Positions 20,428-28,421 of a DNA stretch of 64,000 bases are shown here, one piece after another. The notes beneath the pieces are model-generated. The model made no database searches, was not told the origin of the DNA, and saw only the letters and a program-made list of their open reading frames with translations. Each line of letters begins with the position of its first letter. Positions within the stretch are counted from its first letter, which is position 1. The translations under genes were made by a program, and so were the position numbers. Origin of the DNA: Microlunatus flavus (GTDB lineage: Bacteria > Actinomycetota > Actinomycetes > Propionibacteriales > Propionibacteriaceae); assembly GCF_900110855.1 (NCBI RefSeq), contig NZ_FOFA01000005.1, positions 124,001-188,000 on the forward strand, written 5' to 3'.

Positions 20428-21762
20428 TTGCCCCCGTACGCCCTCGCACCCCTGCTCGCCCCGCTGCACGGCATCGCGTCGCGCCACGACCTGCCGCTGC
20501 CCTTCCCGTTCGTCGTCGTCGGCGCCGGCGTGGCCCTCGTCGTCTCCTTCGTCGTGCTCGGGCTGGCCTGGAAGCGTCCTCGCTACGCCACGGTCGGCGG
20601 CGTCGGGCTGCCCCGGCTGACCCGCTTCGTCGACGGACGCGGCACCCGGACGGTCGCCCGCGTCGTGGTGCTGGCGCTGTTCCTCGTGGTCGCGGCGGCC
20701 CTGTTCGCCGGGCGCGACCTGCTGACCAACCCGGTCTTCGGCTTCGTCTTCGTCTGGATGTGGGTCGGGCTCGTCCCGCTGTCGCTGCTGCTCGGCCCCT
20801 TCTGGCGCGTCGTCAGCCCGCTCCGCACGCTGCACCGCCTGCTGTGCGCCGTCGCCCGGACCGATCCCCGCGAGGGCCTGCTCGAGATCCCGCGCGGTTT
20901 CGGGCAGTGGCCGGGGGCGATCCACCTGGCCGCCTTCACCTGGCTCGAGCTCGTGCAGCCCGACCGCACGACGCTGCCCGTGCTGCGGGTCTGGGCCCTG
21001 GCCTGGCTCGTCGTCGTGGTGCTGGGGGCGATCGTGTTCGGCGAGCGGTGGTTCGCGGCGTCCGACCCCTTCGAGGTCTACTCCACGACCGTCGCCCGCC
21101 TCTCGCCCTGGCACCGCAGCGGGGACACCCTCCGCCTCGTCAACCCGCTCGCCGGGCTGACCGCCTGGCGTCCCGGCGTCGGGACGGTCGGTGTCGTGTC
21201 CGTGCTCCTCGGCAGCACCGCCTTCGACAGCTTCACGAACACCTCGTGGTGGCTGCGGACGGTGCAGTCCTCCGCGGTGCCCGCCGTGCTCTGGGCGACC
21301 GCCGGCCTGCTCGTGATGATCGCGATCGTGCTCGTCACCTTCAGCCTGGCCGCGGCCTGGATGGCCCGCTACGGCACCGCCGGCCCGCGCACGTACGCGC
21401 GGGCCATGGCCGGCTCGCTGGTGCCGATCGTCGTCGGGTACGCCGTCGCCCACTACTTCACGCTGCTCGTCATCGAGGGCCAGCGCGTCGCCGTGAACCT
21501 CTCCGACCCGCTCGGGCGGGGCTGGGACCTGCTCGGCACCGGCGGCTGGCGCGTGGACTCCTCCATCGCCGACCACCCGACCGCCGTGGCGCTGGTCCAG
21601 CTGATCGCGATCGTCGCCGGGCACGTCCTCGGCGCCGTGGCCGCGCACGAGAAGGCGGTCAGCCTGCTGCCGCCGGAGAAGGCGTTGCGCGGGCAGTGGC
21701 CGATGCTCGTGCTGATGGTCGGCTACACCAGCGCCGGGCTGGTGCTGCTCTTCTCCCCGTGA
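20428..21762 (+). CDS. Polytopic membrane protein (family often labelled fenitrothion hydrolase)
   Basis: A 444-residue integral membrane protein with about nine or ten hydrophobic segments (for example VVVGAGVALVVSFVVLGLA, VVLALFLVVAAALF, FVFVWMWVGLVPLSLLLG). Many actinobacterial relatives carry the label fenitrothion hydrolase, but no hydrolase motif is apparent and I would not take the label as a function. Conserved-looking motifs include DPFEVYSTTVARLSPWHR near the middle and VAHYFTLLVIEGQ late. It begins with TTG at 20428, directly after the cupredoxin lipoprotein gene. That pairing suggests an envelope role, possibly metal- or redox-related. Confidence 0.8.
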   Translation: MPPYALAPLLAPLHGIASRHDLPLPFPFVVVGAGVALVVSFVVLGLAWKRPRYATVGGVGLPRLTRFVDGRGTRTVARVVVLALFLVVAAALFAGRDLLTNPVFGFVFVWMWVGLVPLSLLLGPFWRVVSPLRTLHRLLCAVARTDPREGLLEIPRGFGQWPGAIHLAAFTWLELVQPDRTTLPVLRVWALAWLVVVVLGAIVFGERWFAASDPFEVYSTTVARLSPWHRSGDTLRLVNPLAGLTAWRPGVGTVGVVSVLLGSTAFDSFTNTSWWLRTVQSSAVPAVLWATAGLLVMIAIVLVTFSLAAAWMARYGTAGPRTYARAMAGSLVPIVVGYAVAHYFTLLVIEGQRVAVNLSDPLGRGWDLLGTGGWRVDSSIADHPTAVALVQLIAIVAGHVLGAVAAHEKAVSLLPPEKALRGQWPMLVLMVGYTSAGLVLLFSP

Positions 21763-21777
21763 GGCTGCTAGCGTCCA

Positions 21778-21787
21778 TGTCCTGACA
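21778..21787. promoter_or_regulatory. Candidate GntR/HutC operator upstream of the Gfo/Idh gene
   Basis: TGTCCTGACA sits in ATGTCCTGACAAATG and shares TGT-n-CTGACAA with the element before the GntR gene (TTGTGCTGACAAGCA). A -10-like TAGCGT at 21769-21774 would place the operator around the transcription start. Confidence 0.5.
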
Positions 21788-21826
21788 AATGGCGCCTTGC
21801 GCCGACGCTCGAGAGGCATCACGACG

Positions 21827-23014
21827 ATGACGTCCACGAACACGCTCCCCGCCGGGCCCGCCCCGCTCCGCGTCGGGGTGGTCGGGCTCGGCTGGATGGG
21901 CCAGGTGCACGCCCGCGCGTACACGCGCGTCGGCCAGCACTACCTCGACGCGCCGCTGCGGCCCGTGCTGGTCGCCGTCGCCGACAACGCGGCCGACGAG
22001 CGCCTCGCCCGGGCGGTGTCCGCGTACGGGTTCGCCGACGTCCACGCGGACTGGCACGAGCTCGTCGAGCGCGACGACATCGACGTCGTCAGCATCACCG
22101 GCCCGAACTTCATCCACCGCGACGTCGCCGTGGCGGCGGCGCGCGCCGGCAAGCACCTGTGGCTGGAGAAGCCCGCCGGACGGGACGCGGAGGAGACCGC
22201 CGAGATCGCCGAGGCGGTCGCGGCCGCCGGCGTGCAGAGCGCCGTCGGCTTCAACTACCGCAACGCGCCCGCCGTCGAGCTGGCCCGCAGCCTCGTCGCC
22301 GAGGGCCGCCTCGGCCGGGTCGAGCAGGTCCGCATCACCATGCTCGCCGACTACGCCGCGCACCCCGAGGGCGCGCTGACCTGGCGCTACCAGAACCGGT
22401 GGTCGGGCTCGGGCGTGCTCGGCGACCTGGTCAGCCACGGCATCGACCTGGGCCGCTACGTGGTCGGCGAGGTGGAGTCGCTGGTCTGCGACACCGCGAC
22501 CTTCATCACCGAGCGCCCGGCCCTGACCGGCGCCGCCTTCGCCCACACGGCCCGCGGCACGGGTGCCCTCGCCCCGGTCGAGAACGAGGACTACGCCGGC
22601 GCCCTGCTGAGCTTCGCGGGAGGCGCGCGCGGCACGCTCGAGTCGAGCCGGGTCGCCGTCGGCGAGCAGTGCACGTACGGCATCGAGGTGCACGGCGACC
22701 GCGGCGCGCTGGCGTGGGACTTCCGCCGGATGGGCGAGCTGAAGGTGTGCCTGGACCAGGAGGTGACCGACGCCGCGTTCGCGACCCACCTCGTGAGCCC
22801 CGGCGACGGCGAGCTGTCCGCCTTCCAGCCCGGCTCCGGGATCGCCATGAGCTACGACGACCTCAAGGTCGTCGAGGCGCACCGGCTGCTGCGCTCGATC
22901 GCGAGCGGCACGCCGCAGGGGGCGACGATCACCGACGCGCTGCGCGCCGCCCGGCTCGTGGACGCCATGGCCGTCTCGGCCCGGGAGCGGCGTTGGGTCG
23001 ACGTCCCCGCCTGA
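21827..23014 (+). CDS. Gfo/Idh/MocA family NAD(P)-dependent oxidoreductase
   Basis: A 395-residue dehydrogenase of the sugar or inositol type. The Rossmann motif VGVVGLGWMGQVHARAY is at the N-terminus. LWLEKPAG is the EKP motif with the catalytic-region Lys, and VGFNYRNAPAVELARSL follows. LGDLVSHGIDLGRYVVGE carries the substrate-side His of the family. Substrate is not determinable. ATG at 21827 is preferred over an in-frame start at 21797 because homology starts nearby and GAGAGG lies upstream. The GntR/HutC gene follows after 88 bp and shares an operator-like sequence, so it is probably the dedicated regulator. Confidence 0.93.
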   Translation: MTSTNTLPAGPAPLRVGVVGLGWMGQVHARAYTRVGQHYLDAPLRPVLVAVADNAADERLARAVSAYGFADVHADWHELVERDDIDVVSITGPNFIHRDVAVAAARAGKHLWLEKPAGRDAEETAEIAEAVAAAGVQSAVGFNYRNAPAVELARSLVAEGRLGRVEQVRITMLADYAAHPEGALTWRYQNRWSGSGVLGDLVSHGIDLGRYVVGEVESLVCDTATFITERPALTGAAFAHTARGTGALAPVENEDYAGALLSFAGGARGTLESSRVAVGEQCTYGIEVHGDRGALAWDFRRMGELKVCLDQEVTDAAFATHLVSPGDGELSAFQPGSGIAMSYDDLKVVEAHRLLRSIASGTPQGATITDALRAARLVDAMAVSARERRWVDVPA

Positions 23015-23064
23015 CGGGAACCGTGCCAGGCGTCGGCGACGCGCCCGCGAGCGCAGGCCTCTTT

Positions 23065-23096
23065 GTGCTGACAAGCACTCCTGGCGGGCCTAGGGT
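23065..23096 (+). promoter_or_regulatory. Promoter and overlapping operator of the GntR/HutC gene
   Basis: CTGACA (-35, 23068-23073), a 17-bp spacer and TAGGGT (-10, 23091-23096) end 6 bases before the ATG, so the mRNA may be leaderless. The -35 lies inside the palindrome GTGCT-GACA-AGCAC (23065-23078), as expected for an autorepressor site. Confidence 0.6.
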
Positions 23097-23102
23097 GGCG
23101 CC

Positions 23103-23861
23103 ATGACGCAGGGCGCCATCGCGCGCGAGCTCGACATCACGCTCGACCGCAGCTCCTCGGTGCCGCTCTACCACCAGCTCGCGCAGTCCATCGAGCACGC
23201 GATCACCTCCGGCGAGCTCGCCCCTGGTGACCGCCTCGAGAACGAGCTGTCCCTGACCACCCGGCTGGGCCTGTCACGGCCCACCGCGCGGCAGGCGATC
23301 CAGGAGCTCGTCAAGAAGGGGATGCTGGTCCGCAAGCGCGGCGTCGGCACCCAGGTCGTCCGCTCGCAGTTCCGCCGCGACGAGCGGCTCTCGAGCCTCA
23401 ACGAGGACCTCGCCAAGGCGGGCCGGGTGCCGAGCAGCCGGCTGCTGCAGTTCAGCGTCGGGCCGCTCGACGACGACGTCCGCGACGCGCTGGAGGCCGA
23501 CGAGGTGACCGAGGGCGACTTCGTCACCATCCGCCGGCTGCGGCTCGCCGACGAGGTGCCCCTGGCCATCCTCACGAACTACCTCCCGGCCCGCTTCGAC
23601 ATCACCCGCGCCGACGTCGAGGACGGGATGAGCCTCTACGGCCACCTGCGCGCCCTCGGCGTCAACCTCAAGATCGCCCACCAGCGCATCTCGGCCCGGC
23701 TGATGACCGAGGAGGAGGCCGAGCTGCTCGACTCCGAGGTGCCGTCGGCGTGCCTCACGGTCGAGCGCACGGCGTACGACGACGTCGGGCAGTTCGTGGA
23801 GCTCGGCCGGCACGTCTACCAGGCCGCGCACTACTCGATCCAGTCCTCGCTCGTCGTCTGA
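23103..23861 (+). CDS. GntR/HutC family transcriptional regulator
   Basis: A 252-residue regulator with an N-terminal winged helix (PLYHQLAQSIEHAITSGELAPGDRLENELSLTTRLGLSRPTARQAIQELVKKGMLVRKRGVGTQV at about residues 19-85 in pieces) and a C-terminal UTRA ligand-binding domain (FVTIRRLRLADEVPLAI, LTVERTAYDD). HutC-type members usually sense sugars, amino acids or related metabolites. The gene follows the Gfo/Idh oxidoreductase gene in the same direction, with its own promoter and palindrome. I infer that it represses itself and the oxidoreductase; the effector is unknown. Confidence 0.95.
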   Translation: MTQGAIARELDITLDRSSSVPLYHQLAQSIEHAITSGELAPGDRLENELSLTTRLGLSRPTARQAIQELVKKGMLVRKRGVGTQVVRSQFRRDERLSSLNEDLAKAGRVPSSRLLQFSVGPLDDDVRDALEADEVTEGDFVTIRRLRLADEVPLAILTNYLPARFDITRADVEDGMSLYGHLRALGVNLKIAHQRISARLMTEEEAELLDSEVPSACLTVERTAYDDVGQFVELGRHVYQAAHYSIQSSLVV

Positions 23862-23873
23862 GCAGGGTGGCGG

Positions 23874-24644
23874 TCAGGCCGGCGCGAGCAGGTCGTGCGT
23901 GGAGCTGACCAGCGTGTAGCCGAGGCTGCGGTACAGCGACCGCGCGACCACGTTCCAGCCGAAGACGTGCAGACCGAGGACCTCGTCGCCGGCCTCGCGG
24001 GCGAGCCGTTCCGCTACGAGCATGGCCGAGCGCCCGTGCCCCCGGCCGCGGTGAACCTCGTCGACCTCCACGTCGTAGACGTAGGACATCCCGGGTGCTC
24101 GGTGGTGGCGGACCCAGAGGTGCCCGACCGGCACGCCGTCGGCCTCGAGGACCCCCAGCGACGTGTCCGCGGTGCCCAGCCCGTCGGGCAGCAGGCGGGC
24201 GAAGTCCTCCCGCGCGTCGGCGAGGGCGAGCTCCAGGTCCCCGCCGAAGCCGTCGAGGCCGTCCTGCGCGTATACCGCCACCGACCGTTCCTGCCAGGGT
24301 CCGAGCTCCTCCGGCGTCATCACGCGCCACGCGAACCCCGGCCGGATCTGCGGCTCAGCGGTCAGCGGCTTGGTCATGCGCTCCCCGAGCAGCCGGGTGC
24401 CGTCGGCGAGGGCGGTCCGCACCGGGTCGTCGACCGGCACCTCGAGCTCCAGCACGGTCGCCCCGGAGCCCGCGGCGTGGTCGCGGACCCACCCCGCGAG
24501 CGTTCCAAGGACGTCGAGCCGCCCCGGCCCCACCCAGAGGCGCTCGACGTGCAGGACCGGGAGGTCTCCGCCCAGCTCCGCCTCCGCGACCGGCTCGCCG
24601 TCCTCGCGGAGGACGAGCGAGCGGGCCTCAGGCGTCGAGGACAC
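23874..24644 (-). CDS. GNAT acetyltransferase with an N-terminal degenerate module
   Basis: A 256-residue protein with two GNAT-like halves. The C-terminal half is intact: VGHLWVRHH, then MSYVYDVEVDEVHRGRGHGRSAMLVAERLAREAG (acetyl-CoA loop RGRGHG), then LGLHVFGWNVVARSLYRSLGY. The N-terminal half keeps the fold pattern (HVERLWVGPGRLDVLGTLAGWV, VLELEVPVDD) without a good acetyl-CoA loop. The substrate is unknown. The GTG start at 24644 overlaps the end of the phosphoribosyltransferase gene by 17 bp, so the two are probably co-translated. Confidence 0.85.
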   Translation of the reverse strand: MSSTPEARSLVLREDGEPVAEAELGGDLPVLHVERLWVGPGRLDVLGTLAGWVRDHAAGSGATVLELEVPVDDPVRTALADGTRLLGERMTKPLTAEPQIRPGFAWRVMTPEELGPWQERSVAVYAQDGLDGFGGDLELALADAREDFARLLPDGLGTADTSLGVLEADGVPVGHLWVRHHRAPGMSYVYDVEVDEVHRGRGHGRSAMLVAERLAREAGDEVLGLHVFGWNVVARSLYRSLGYTLVSSTHDLLAPA

Positions 24645-25131
24645 CGCTCCGGCCGGTGACCGGCGGTTCGGTGGACCACGGGAAGTTGATCCAGCGGTCC
24701 GTGCGGCGCCAGGCGTAGTCGCAGGAGATCACCGAGTGCGGCTTCTCGTACAGCACCGCCGTCCGCATCTCGCGCGCGTGCCCGGCGCAGAACTGCGCGA
24801 CCAGCTCCAGCGTGCGGCCGGTGTCGGCCACGTCGTCGACGACGAGCACGGAGGACTCGTCGAGGTCGTGCGCGTCGAGGAACGGCGGCAGCATGACCGG
24901 CACGTCCAGGCGGCTGTCGACGCCGGTGTAGAACTCGACGCTGATCGTGAAGAGGTTCTTGCAGTCCAGCGCGTAGGCCAGGCTGCCGGCGGGGATGAGC
25001 CCGCCGCGGGCGATGCCCAGCACGACGTCGGGCACGTAGCCGCTGTCGGCGACGGCCTGCGCGAGCTCGCGGGACCCCTGCCCGTAGAGGTCCCAGGTGA
25101 GGACCTCGCGCTCGGGTGCGGCGTCCGTCAT
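24628..25131 (-). CDS. Phosphoribosyltransferase (purine salvage type)
   Basis: A 167-residue type-I phosphoribosyltransferase. VLVVDDVADTGRTLELV is the PRPP-binding motif at about residues 94-110, and PDVVLGIARGGLIPAGSLAYAL is the N-terminal flexible-loop region. The end DRWINFPWSTEPPV resembles xanthine/guanine or hypoxanthine phosphoribosyltransferase-like proteins. The likely reaction is base plus PRPP to nucleotide in the cytosol; which base is open. ATG at 25131. The 205 bp between it and the DUF2891 stop contain no supported gene. Confidence 0.88.
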   Translation of the reverse strand: MTDAAPEREVLTWDLYGQGSRELAQAVADSGYVPDVVLGIARGGLIPAGSLAYALDCKNLFTISVEFYTGVDSRLDVPVMLPPFLDAHDLDESSVLVVDDVADTGRTLELVAQFCAGHAREMRTAVLYEKPHSVISCDYAWRRTDRWINFPWSTEPPVTGRSGVLDA

Positions 25132-25336
25132 GGGACCACCACCAGACCAGTCGGCGCGGTGGTGTTGCGTCGTGGCGCAGAAGTGGTAGACAAGGACGCA
25201 GAGCGCGACCAGGGCCGCGAGCAGCGTCGCCCGCCCCTGGTCACGCCAGCGAGACTGGTGTCGGATGCGGTCACGAGACCCATCCTGCCGTCCCCTCCCC
25301 CACCCCGGACGGACCGGTCCGTCAGCGCCGGCCCTG

Positions 25337-26359
25337 TCATCGGCCCGCGTCGAGCGCCAGCAGCGCGAAGCTGCCCAACCAGTGCGTGCTCATGAAGCCC
25401 GTCTCGGCCAGCGCGGCGAACCCCGCCTCCCGGTGCCGCCCCGCCGAGCGCGTGAGCACCGGACGCCGCGCGTCGTCAGCCGGCAGTGCGTCGGCCAGGT
25501 GCGCGAGCGCGGCCGCGCGGGACAGGTTCAGCCCGTCGAGGTGACCGACCTGGCCGTCGGTGCGGTCGGGCACGGCGACGGGCTCCAGCAGGGTCTGCGG
25601 CTGCGCCGCGTCGAGGCCCGGCCAGAACGCGGACAGCCACGCGCCGAACCCTCCGGCGGGCAGCACCCGGCGCACCAGGTCGGCCTCCGCCAGCCCGGGC
25701 GAGAGGAAGTCGTGGCCCGACGGTTCCCAGCGCAGCGGCGCGTCGGCGTCGGGCACGAACCACTCCTCGACGTACGCGCGCACCGCCGCGGCCAGGTCGT
25801 CGCGCCCCAGCGGCCTGGCGGCGTCGAGCAGCAGCGCCAGCGCGAACGCCGTGCTCGCGTGCGTGCCGTCGCGCACCGGGCGCCCGGCCTGCGGCAGCCA
25901 CGCGAGCACGAGGTCGGCGACGACGTCGGCCGCCGGCCGCACCGCGTCGGCCCAGGCCTGCGCCCCGGGCACGCCGTCCGCCGCGGCGGCGGTGCACGCG
26001 GCGCCCAGCATCGCCAGCCACGCCCAGCCGTACGGCCGCTCGAACGACGGCTCGCGGCGCAGGACCGCGGCCTCCGCGGCGAGGTTCGCGGGCGTGAGGT
26101 GGTCGTCGAGCACGGCGGCGACGGCCTCACCGTCCACGGTGCTCGCGGGGCCGGCGTGCTCGTGCAGCAGCCGGACCAGCAGCCAGTGCGTGTGCACCGC
26201 CGAGTGCCAGTCGTAGCAGCCGTGGAACGCGGGGTGCCGCTCGCGCGGCTGCTGGACGTCCTCGGGCCCGTTGACCACCGCGACCAGCGCGTACGGGTGC
26301 TCGCGCGTCGCGTTGCCGACCGCGGTCCGGGCGAGGGCCGCCAGGTCGACGCCGCTCAG
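25337..26359 (-). CDS. DUF2891 family protein (apparent CTG start)
   Basis: About 340 residues of the DUF2891 family, an all-helical, probably alpha/alpha-barrel protein. Conserved blocks seen are ERHPAFHGCYDWHSAVHTHWLLVRLL near the N-terminus, RPYGWAWLAML, EPSGHDFLSPGLAEADLVRRVL and STHWLGSFALLA at the end. The many conserved His, Trp and Asp residues suggest an enzyme, but none is characterised to my knowledge. Homology begins within a few residues of the upstream stop, and no ATG, GTG or TTG is available there. The only start-like codon is CTG at 26359, forming a CTGA overlap with the DUF979 stop. It ends the DUF969-DUF979-DUF2891 operon. Confidence 0.85.
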   Translation of the reverse strand: MSGVDLAALARTAVGNATREHPYALVAVVNGPEDVQQPRERHPAFHGCYDWHSAVHTHWLLVRLLHEHAGPASTVDGEAVAAVLDDHLTPANLAAEAAVLRREPSFERPYGWAWLAMLGAACTAAAADGVPGAQAWADAVRPAADVVADLVLAWLPQAGRPVRDGTHASTAFALALLLDAARPLGRDDLAAAVRAYVEEWFVPDADAPLRWEPSGHDFLSPGLAEADLVRRVLPAGGFGAWLSAFWPGLDAAQPQTLLEPVAVPDRTDGQVGHLDGLNLSRAAALAHLADALPADDARRPVLTRSAGRHREAGFAALAETGFMSTHWLGSFALLALDAGR

Positions 26360-27444
26360 AAGGCGACCACGTACATGATCACGATGTTCGCGACGAGCAG
26401 CGGGACCGCGGTGGGCAGCTGCTGGCGGATCACCGCGTAGTTGCTCTTGAGCTCCAGCAGCGCCACCGGGACGATGTTGAAGTTCGCGGCCATCGGCGTG
26501 CAGAGCGTCCCGCAGTAGCCCGACAGCATGCCGATCGCGAAGACCGCCGGCGGGTTGCCGCCCATGGCGGCGACCAGGACCGGGTAGCCGATGGCCGCGG
26601 TGAGCACCGGGAACGCGGCGAAGGCGTTGCCCATGATCACGGTGAACACGGCCATGCCCACGCAGTAGAGGATCACCGCGGGCAGCAGCGAACCCTTCGG
26701 CAGGACGGCCGACACCGTGCTGCCGATCGCGTTGCCGACCCCCGCCGTCGCGAAGACGAGGCCGAGCACCGAGAGCAGCTGCGGGAGCACGAGCGCCCAC
26801 CCGAGGTCCTCGGTGAGCCGGCGGCCCTGGGTCAGCGCGAGCGCCGGCGTCCGCAGCTTGAACAGGACCATGGCGATGACGATCGCGATGATGCCCGCGG
26901 CCGAGAGGCCGATGACGGTCTCGCTGCCCTTCTGCAGCAGCGGCGTGCCGCCGATGACCACGTACGGGCCCGCGATCGCGCAGAGCGCGGTGATGACGGG
27001 GATGGCCAGCACCGGGATGAAGAGCTTGTTGCCGTAGCGCTCGGCGCTGGCCTCGCGCTGCGCGAGCACCGGAGCGGTGGCGACGCTCGCCCCGCCCGTC
27101 CTGCCCCGCGCCGGTGAGGGCCCGACGGGCCCGCGCCCGGAGGCGTCGCGGTCGAGGTCGGCGCCCTCGACGTCCCCGTCGTCGGTCGACGCCGTGGCGC
27201 TGCCGCTCTTGGCGAGCTGGCCGGTGCCGGCCAGCACCGCGATGACGACGATGGCGACGCCGAGGATCCACGGGGGCGCGGTCTTGGCCACGACGAAGGA
27301 GCTGTACGGGAAGCAGAGCCCGAGCAGGATCCAGAAGAGCCCGCTGGTGCCGCGCTTGGGGTTGCTGGCGTCGCGGGCGACGAGCACGCCGACGCCGACG
27401 AAGAACAGCCCCATCAGCCAGTAGAACCACTCGACCTGGATCAC
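26356..27444 (-). CDS. DUF979 family membrane protein, putative 5-oxoproline permease subunit
   Basis: A 362-residue polytopic membrane protein of the DUF979 family (WFYWLMGLFFVGVGVLVA, then GLFWILLGLCFPYSSFVV, AAGIIAIVIAMVLFK, LLSVLGLVFATAGVGNAIG). A cytosolic Asp/Gly/Arg-rich loop at about residues 90-140 separates the first segments from the core. GNAFAAFPVLTAAIGYPVLV and SGYCGTLCTPMAANFNIVPVALLELK are family blocks. DUF979 always pairs with DUF969 and the pair often neighbours 5-oxoprolinase genes, so a pyroglutamate transporter is inferred. GTG at 27444 overlaps the DUF969 stop (GTGA). Confidence 0.92.
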   Translation of the reverse strand: MIQVEWFYWLMGLFFVGVGVLVARDASNPKRGTSGLFWILLGLCFPYSSFVVAKTAPPWILGVAIVVIAVLAGTGQLAKSGSATASTDDGDVEGADLDRDASGRGPVGPSPARGRTGGASVATAPVLAQREASAERYGNKLFIPVLAIPVITALCAIAGPYVVIGGTPLLQKGSETVIGLSAAGIIAIVIAMVLFKLRTPALALTQGRRLTEDLGWALVLPQLLSVLGLVFATAGVGNAIGSTVSAVLPKGSLLPAVILYCVGMAVFTVIMGNAFAAFPVLTAAIGYPVLVAAMGGNPPAVFAIGMLSGYCGTLCTPMAANFNIVPVALLELKSNYAVIRQQLPTAVPLLVANIVIMYVVAF

Positions 27445-28139
27445 CGGGCCACCTCCGCGACGGTGCCGATGCGGCTCATCTCGCGATTGAGCGACCGGTC
27501 GACCAGCAGGCTCCGCGTGCCGTGGATCAGCAGCGCGACGACGGCGGTCGGGATGGCCCACAGGGCCACCTGGAGCGGCGCGAGCGTGTAGCCGTACGTG
27601 GTGTCGACGAACGACGTGATCAGCAGGACCGCGCCGACCGCCACGAAGATGTCCTCGCCGAAGAAGGCGCCGACGTTGTCCGTGCTGGCCGCGAAGGCCC
27701 GCAGCCGCTGGACCACGTGGTCGGGCAGCGCGCCGTACTTGCGCTGGGCCGCCGCCTCGGTCATCGGGGCGACCAGCGGGCGCACCGTCTGCGCGTGGCC
27801 GCCGATGCTCATCAGGCCGATGGCGGCCGTCACCTGGCGCACGAGCAGGTAGCCGGCGAGGATGCCGCCCGCGCTGAGCCGGGCCAGCCGGGAGACGAGC
27901 CGGCGGGCCTGCTGCTGCAGGCCGAAGTGCTCGACCAGGCCGATGACCGGGAGCACGAGCAGGAAGATGCTCACCGATCGGCTGCCGGCGAAGCCGGTGC
28001 CGAAGGCGTCGAGGACCTCCAGCAGGTTCATGCCGCCGAGGAAGCCGGTGACCAGACCGGCCACCGTGACCACGAGCATCGGGTTGAGCCGCAGCGCGAA
28101 GCCGACGACCACGACGAGGATTCCGAGCAGGACGAGCAC
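27441..28139 (-). CDS. DUF969 family membrane protein, putative 5-oxoproline permease subunit
   Basis: A 232-residue membrane protein with about six segments. It starts VLVLLGILVVVVGFALRLNPMLVVTVAGLVTGFLGG and continues with blocks SIFLLVLPVIGLVEHFGLQ, LMSIGGHAQTVRPLVAPMTEAAA and STDNVGAFFGEDIFVAVGAVLLI. It is the partner of DUF979. GTG at 28139 is preceded by AAAGGCGG at a good spacing. It is the first gene of the DUF969-DUF979-DUF2891 operon and has a well-formed promoter whose spacer contains the ATCGTTCAACGAT operator. Transport of 5-oxoproline is inferred from context, not shown. Confidence 0.92.
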   Translation of the reverse strand: MLVLLGILVVVVGFALRLNPMLVVTVAGLVTGFLGGMNLLEVLDAFGTGFAGSRSVSIFLLVLPVIGLVEHFGLQQQARRLVSRLARLSAGGILAGYLLVRQVTAAIGLMSIGGHAQTVRPLVAPMTEAAAQRKYGALPDHVVQRLRAFAASTDNVGAFFGEDIFVAVGAVLLITSFVDTTYGYTLAPLQVALWAIPTAVVALLIHGTRSLLVDRSLNREMSRIGTVAEVAR

Positions 28140-28198
28140 GCCTGCCGCCTTTCGTACGAGGGACGAGAGGGGACGCCGGGTGGATGGCGTCGTTCGGT

Positions 28199-28227
28199 AA
28201 CCTAGGGATCGTTCAACGATTCCGCAA
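28199..28227 (-). promoter_or_regulatory. Promoter of the DUF969-DUF979-DUF2891 operon
   Basis: On the - strand, TTGCGG (-35, 28227-28222), a 17-bp spacer and TAGGTT (-10, 28204-28199) give a leader of about 55 bases. The spacer contains the 13-bp palindrome, so a bound repressor would block RNA polymerase directly. Confidence 0.6.
28208..28220. promoter_or_regulatory. Operator palindrome ATCGTTCAACGAT, copy 1
   Basis: ATCGTT-C-AACGAT is a perfect palindrome, identical to the core of the site at 30292-30308 between the FCD-type GntR gene and pxpA. It lies between the divergent DUF969 operon and the peptidase-like gene. Size and symmetry suit a GntR/FCD dimer. Confidence 0.7.
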
Positions 28228-28421
28228 GACTCCGATCCGCGACACTCCGACGAGACAGGGCGGCACGCGATGAGCCAGGCGACGACGGACACCACCCCCA
28301 CCCGGCGCCGGCGCGCCCGGCCCCGCTCACCGTCGAGGAGCAGCGGCGCTTCGACACCCTCGTCCCGGGCGCGGTCCCGGCGGCCGACCAGCTCCTGCAG
28401 CGGTCGGGCTTCGACGCCCTC

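Noticed and set aside
25132-25336. Possible small membrane protein or N-terminal extension before the phosphoribosyltransferase
   Set aside because: One - strand frame reads LLAALVALCVLVYHF in line with the ATG at 25131, but it has no ATG, GTG or TTG start; a 70-codon frame with a start has no plausible composition.
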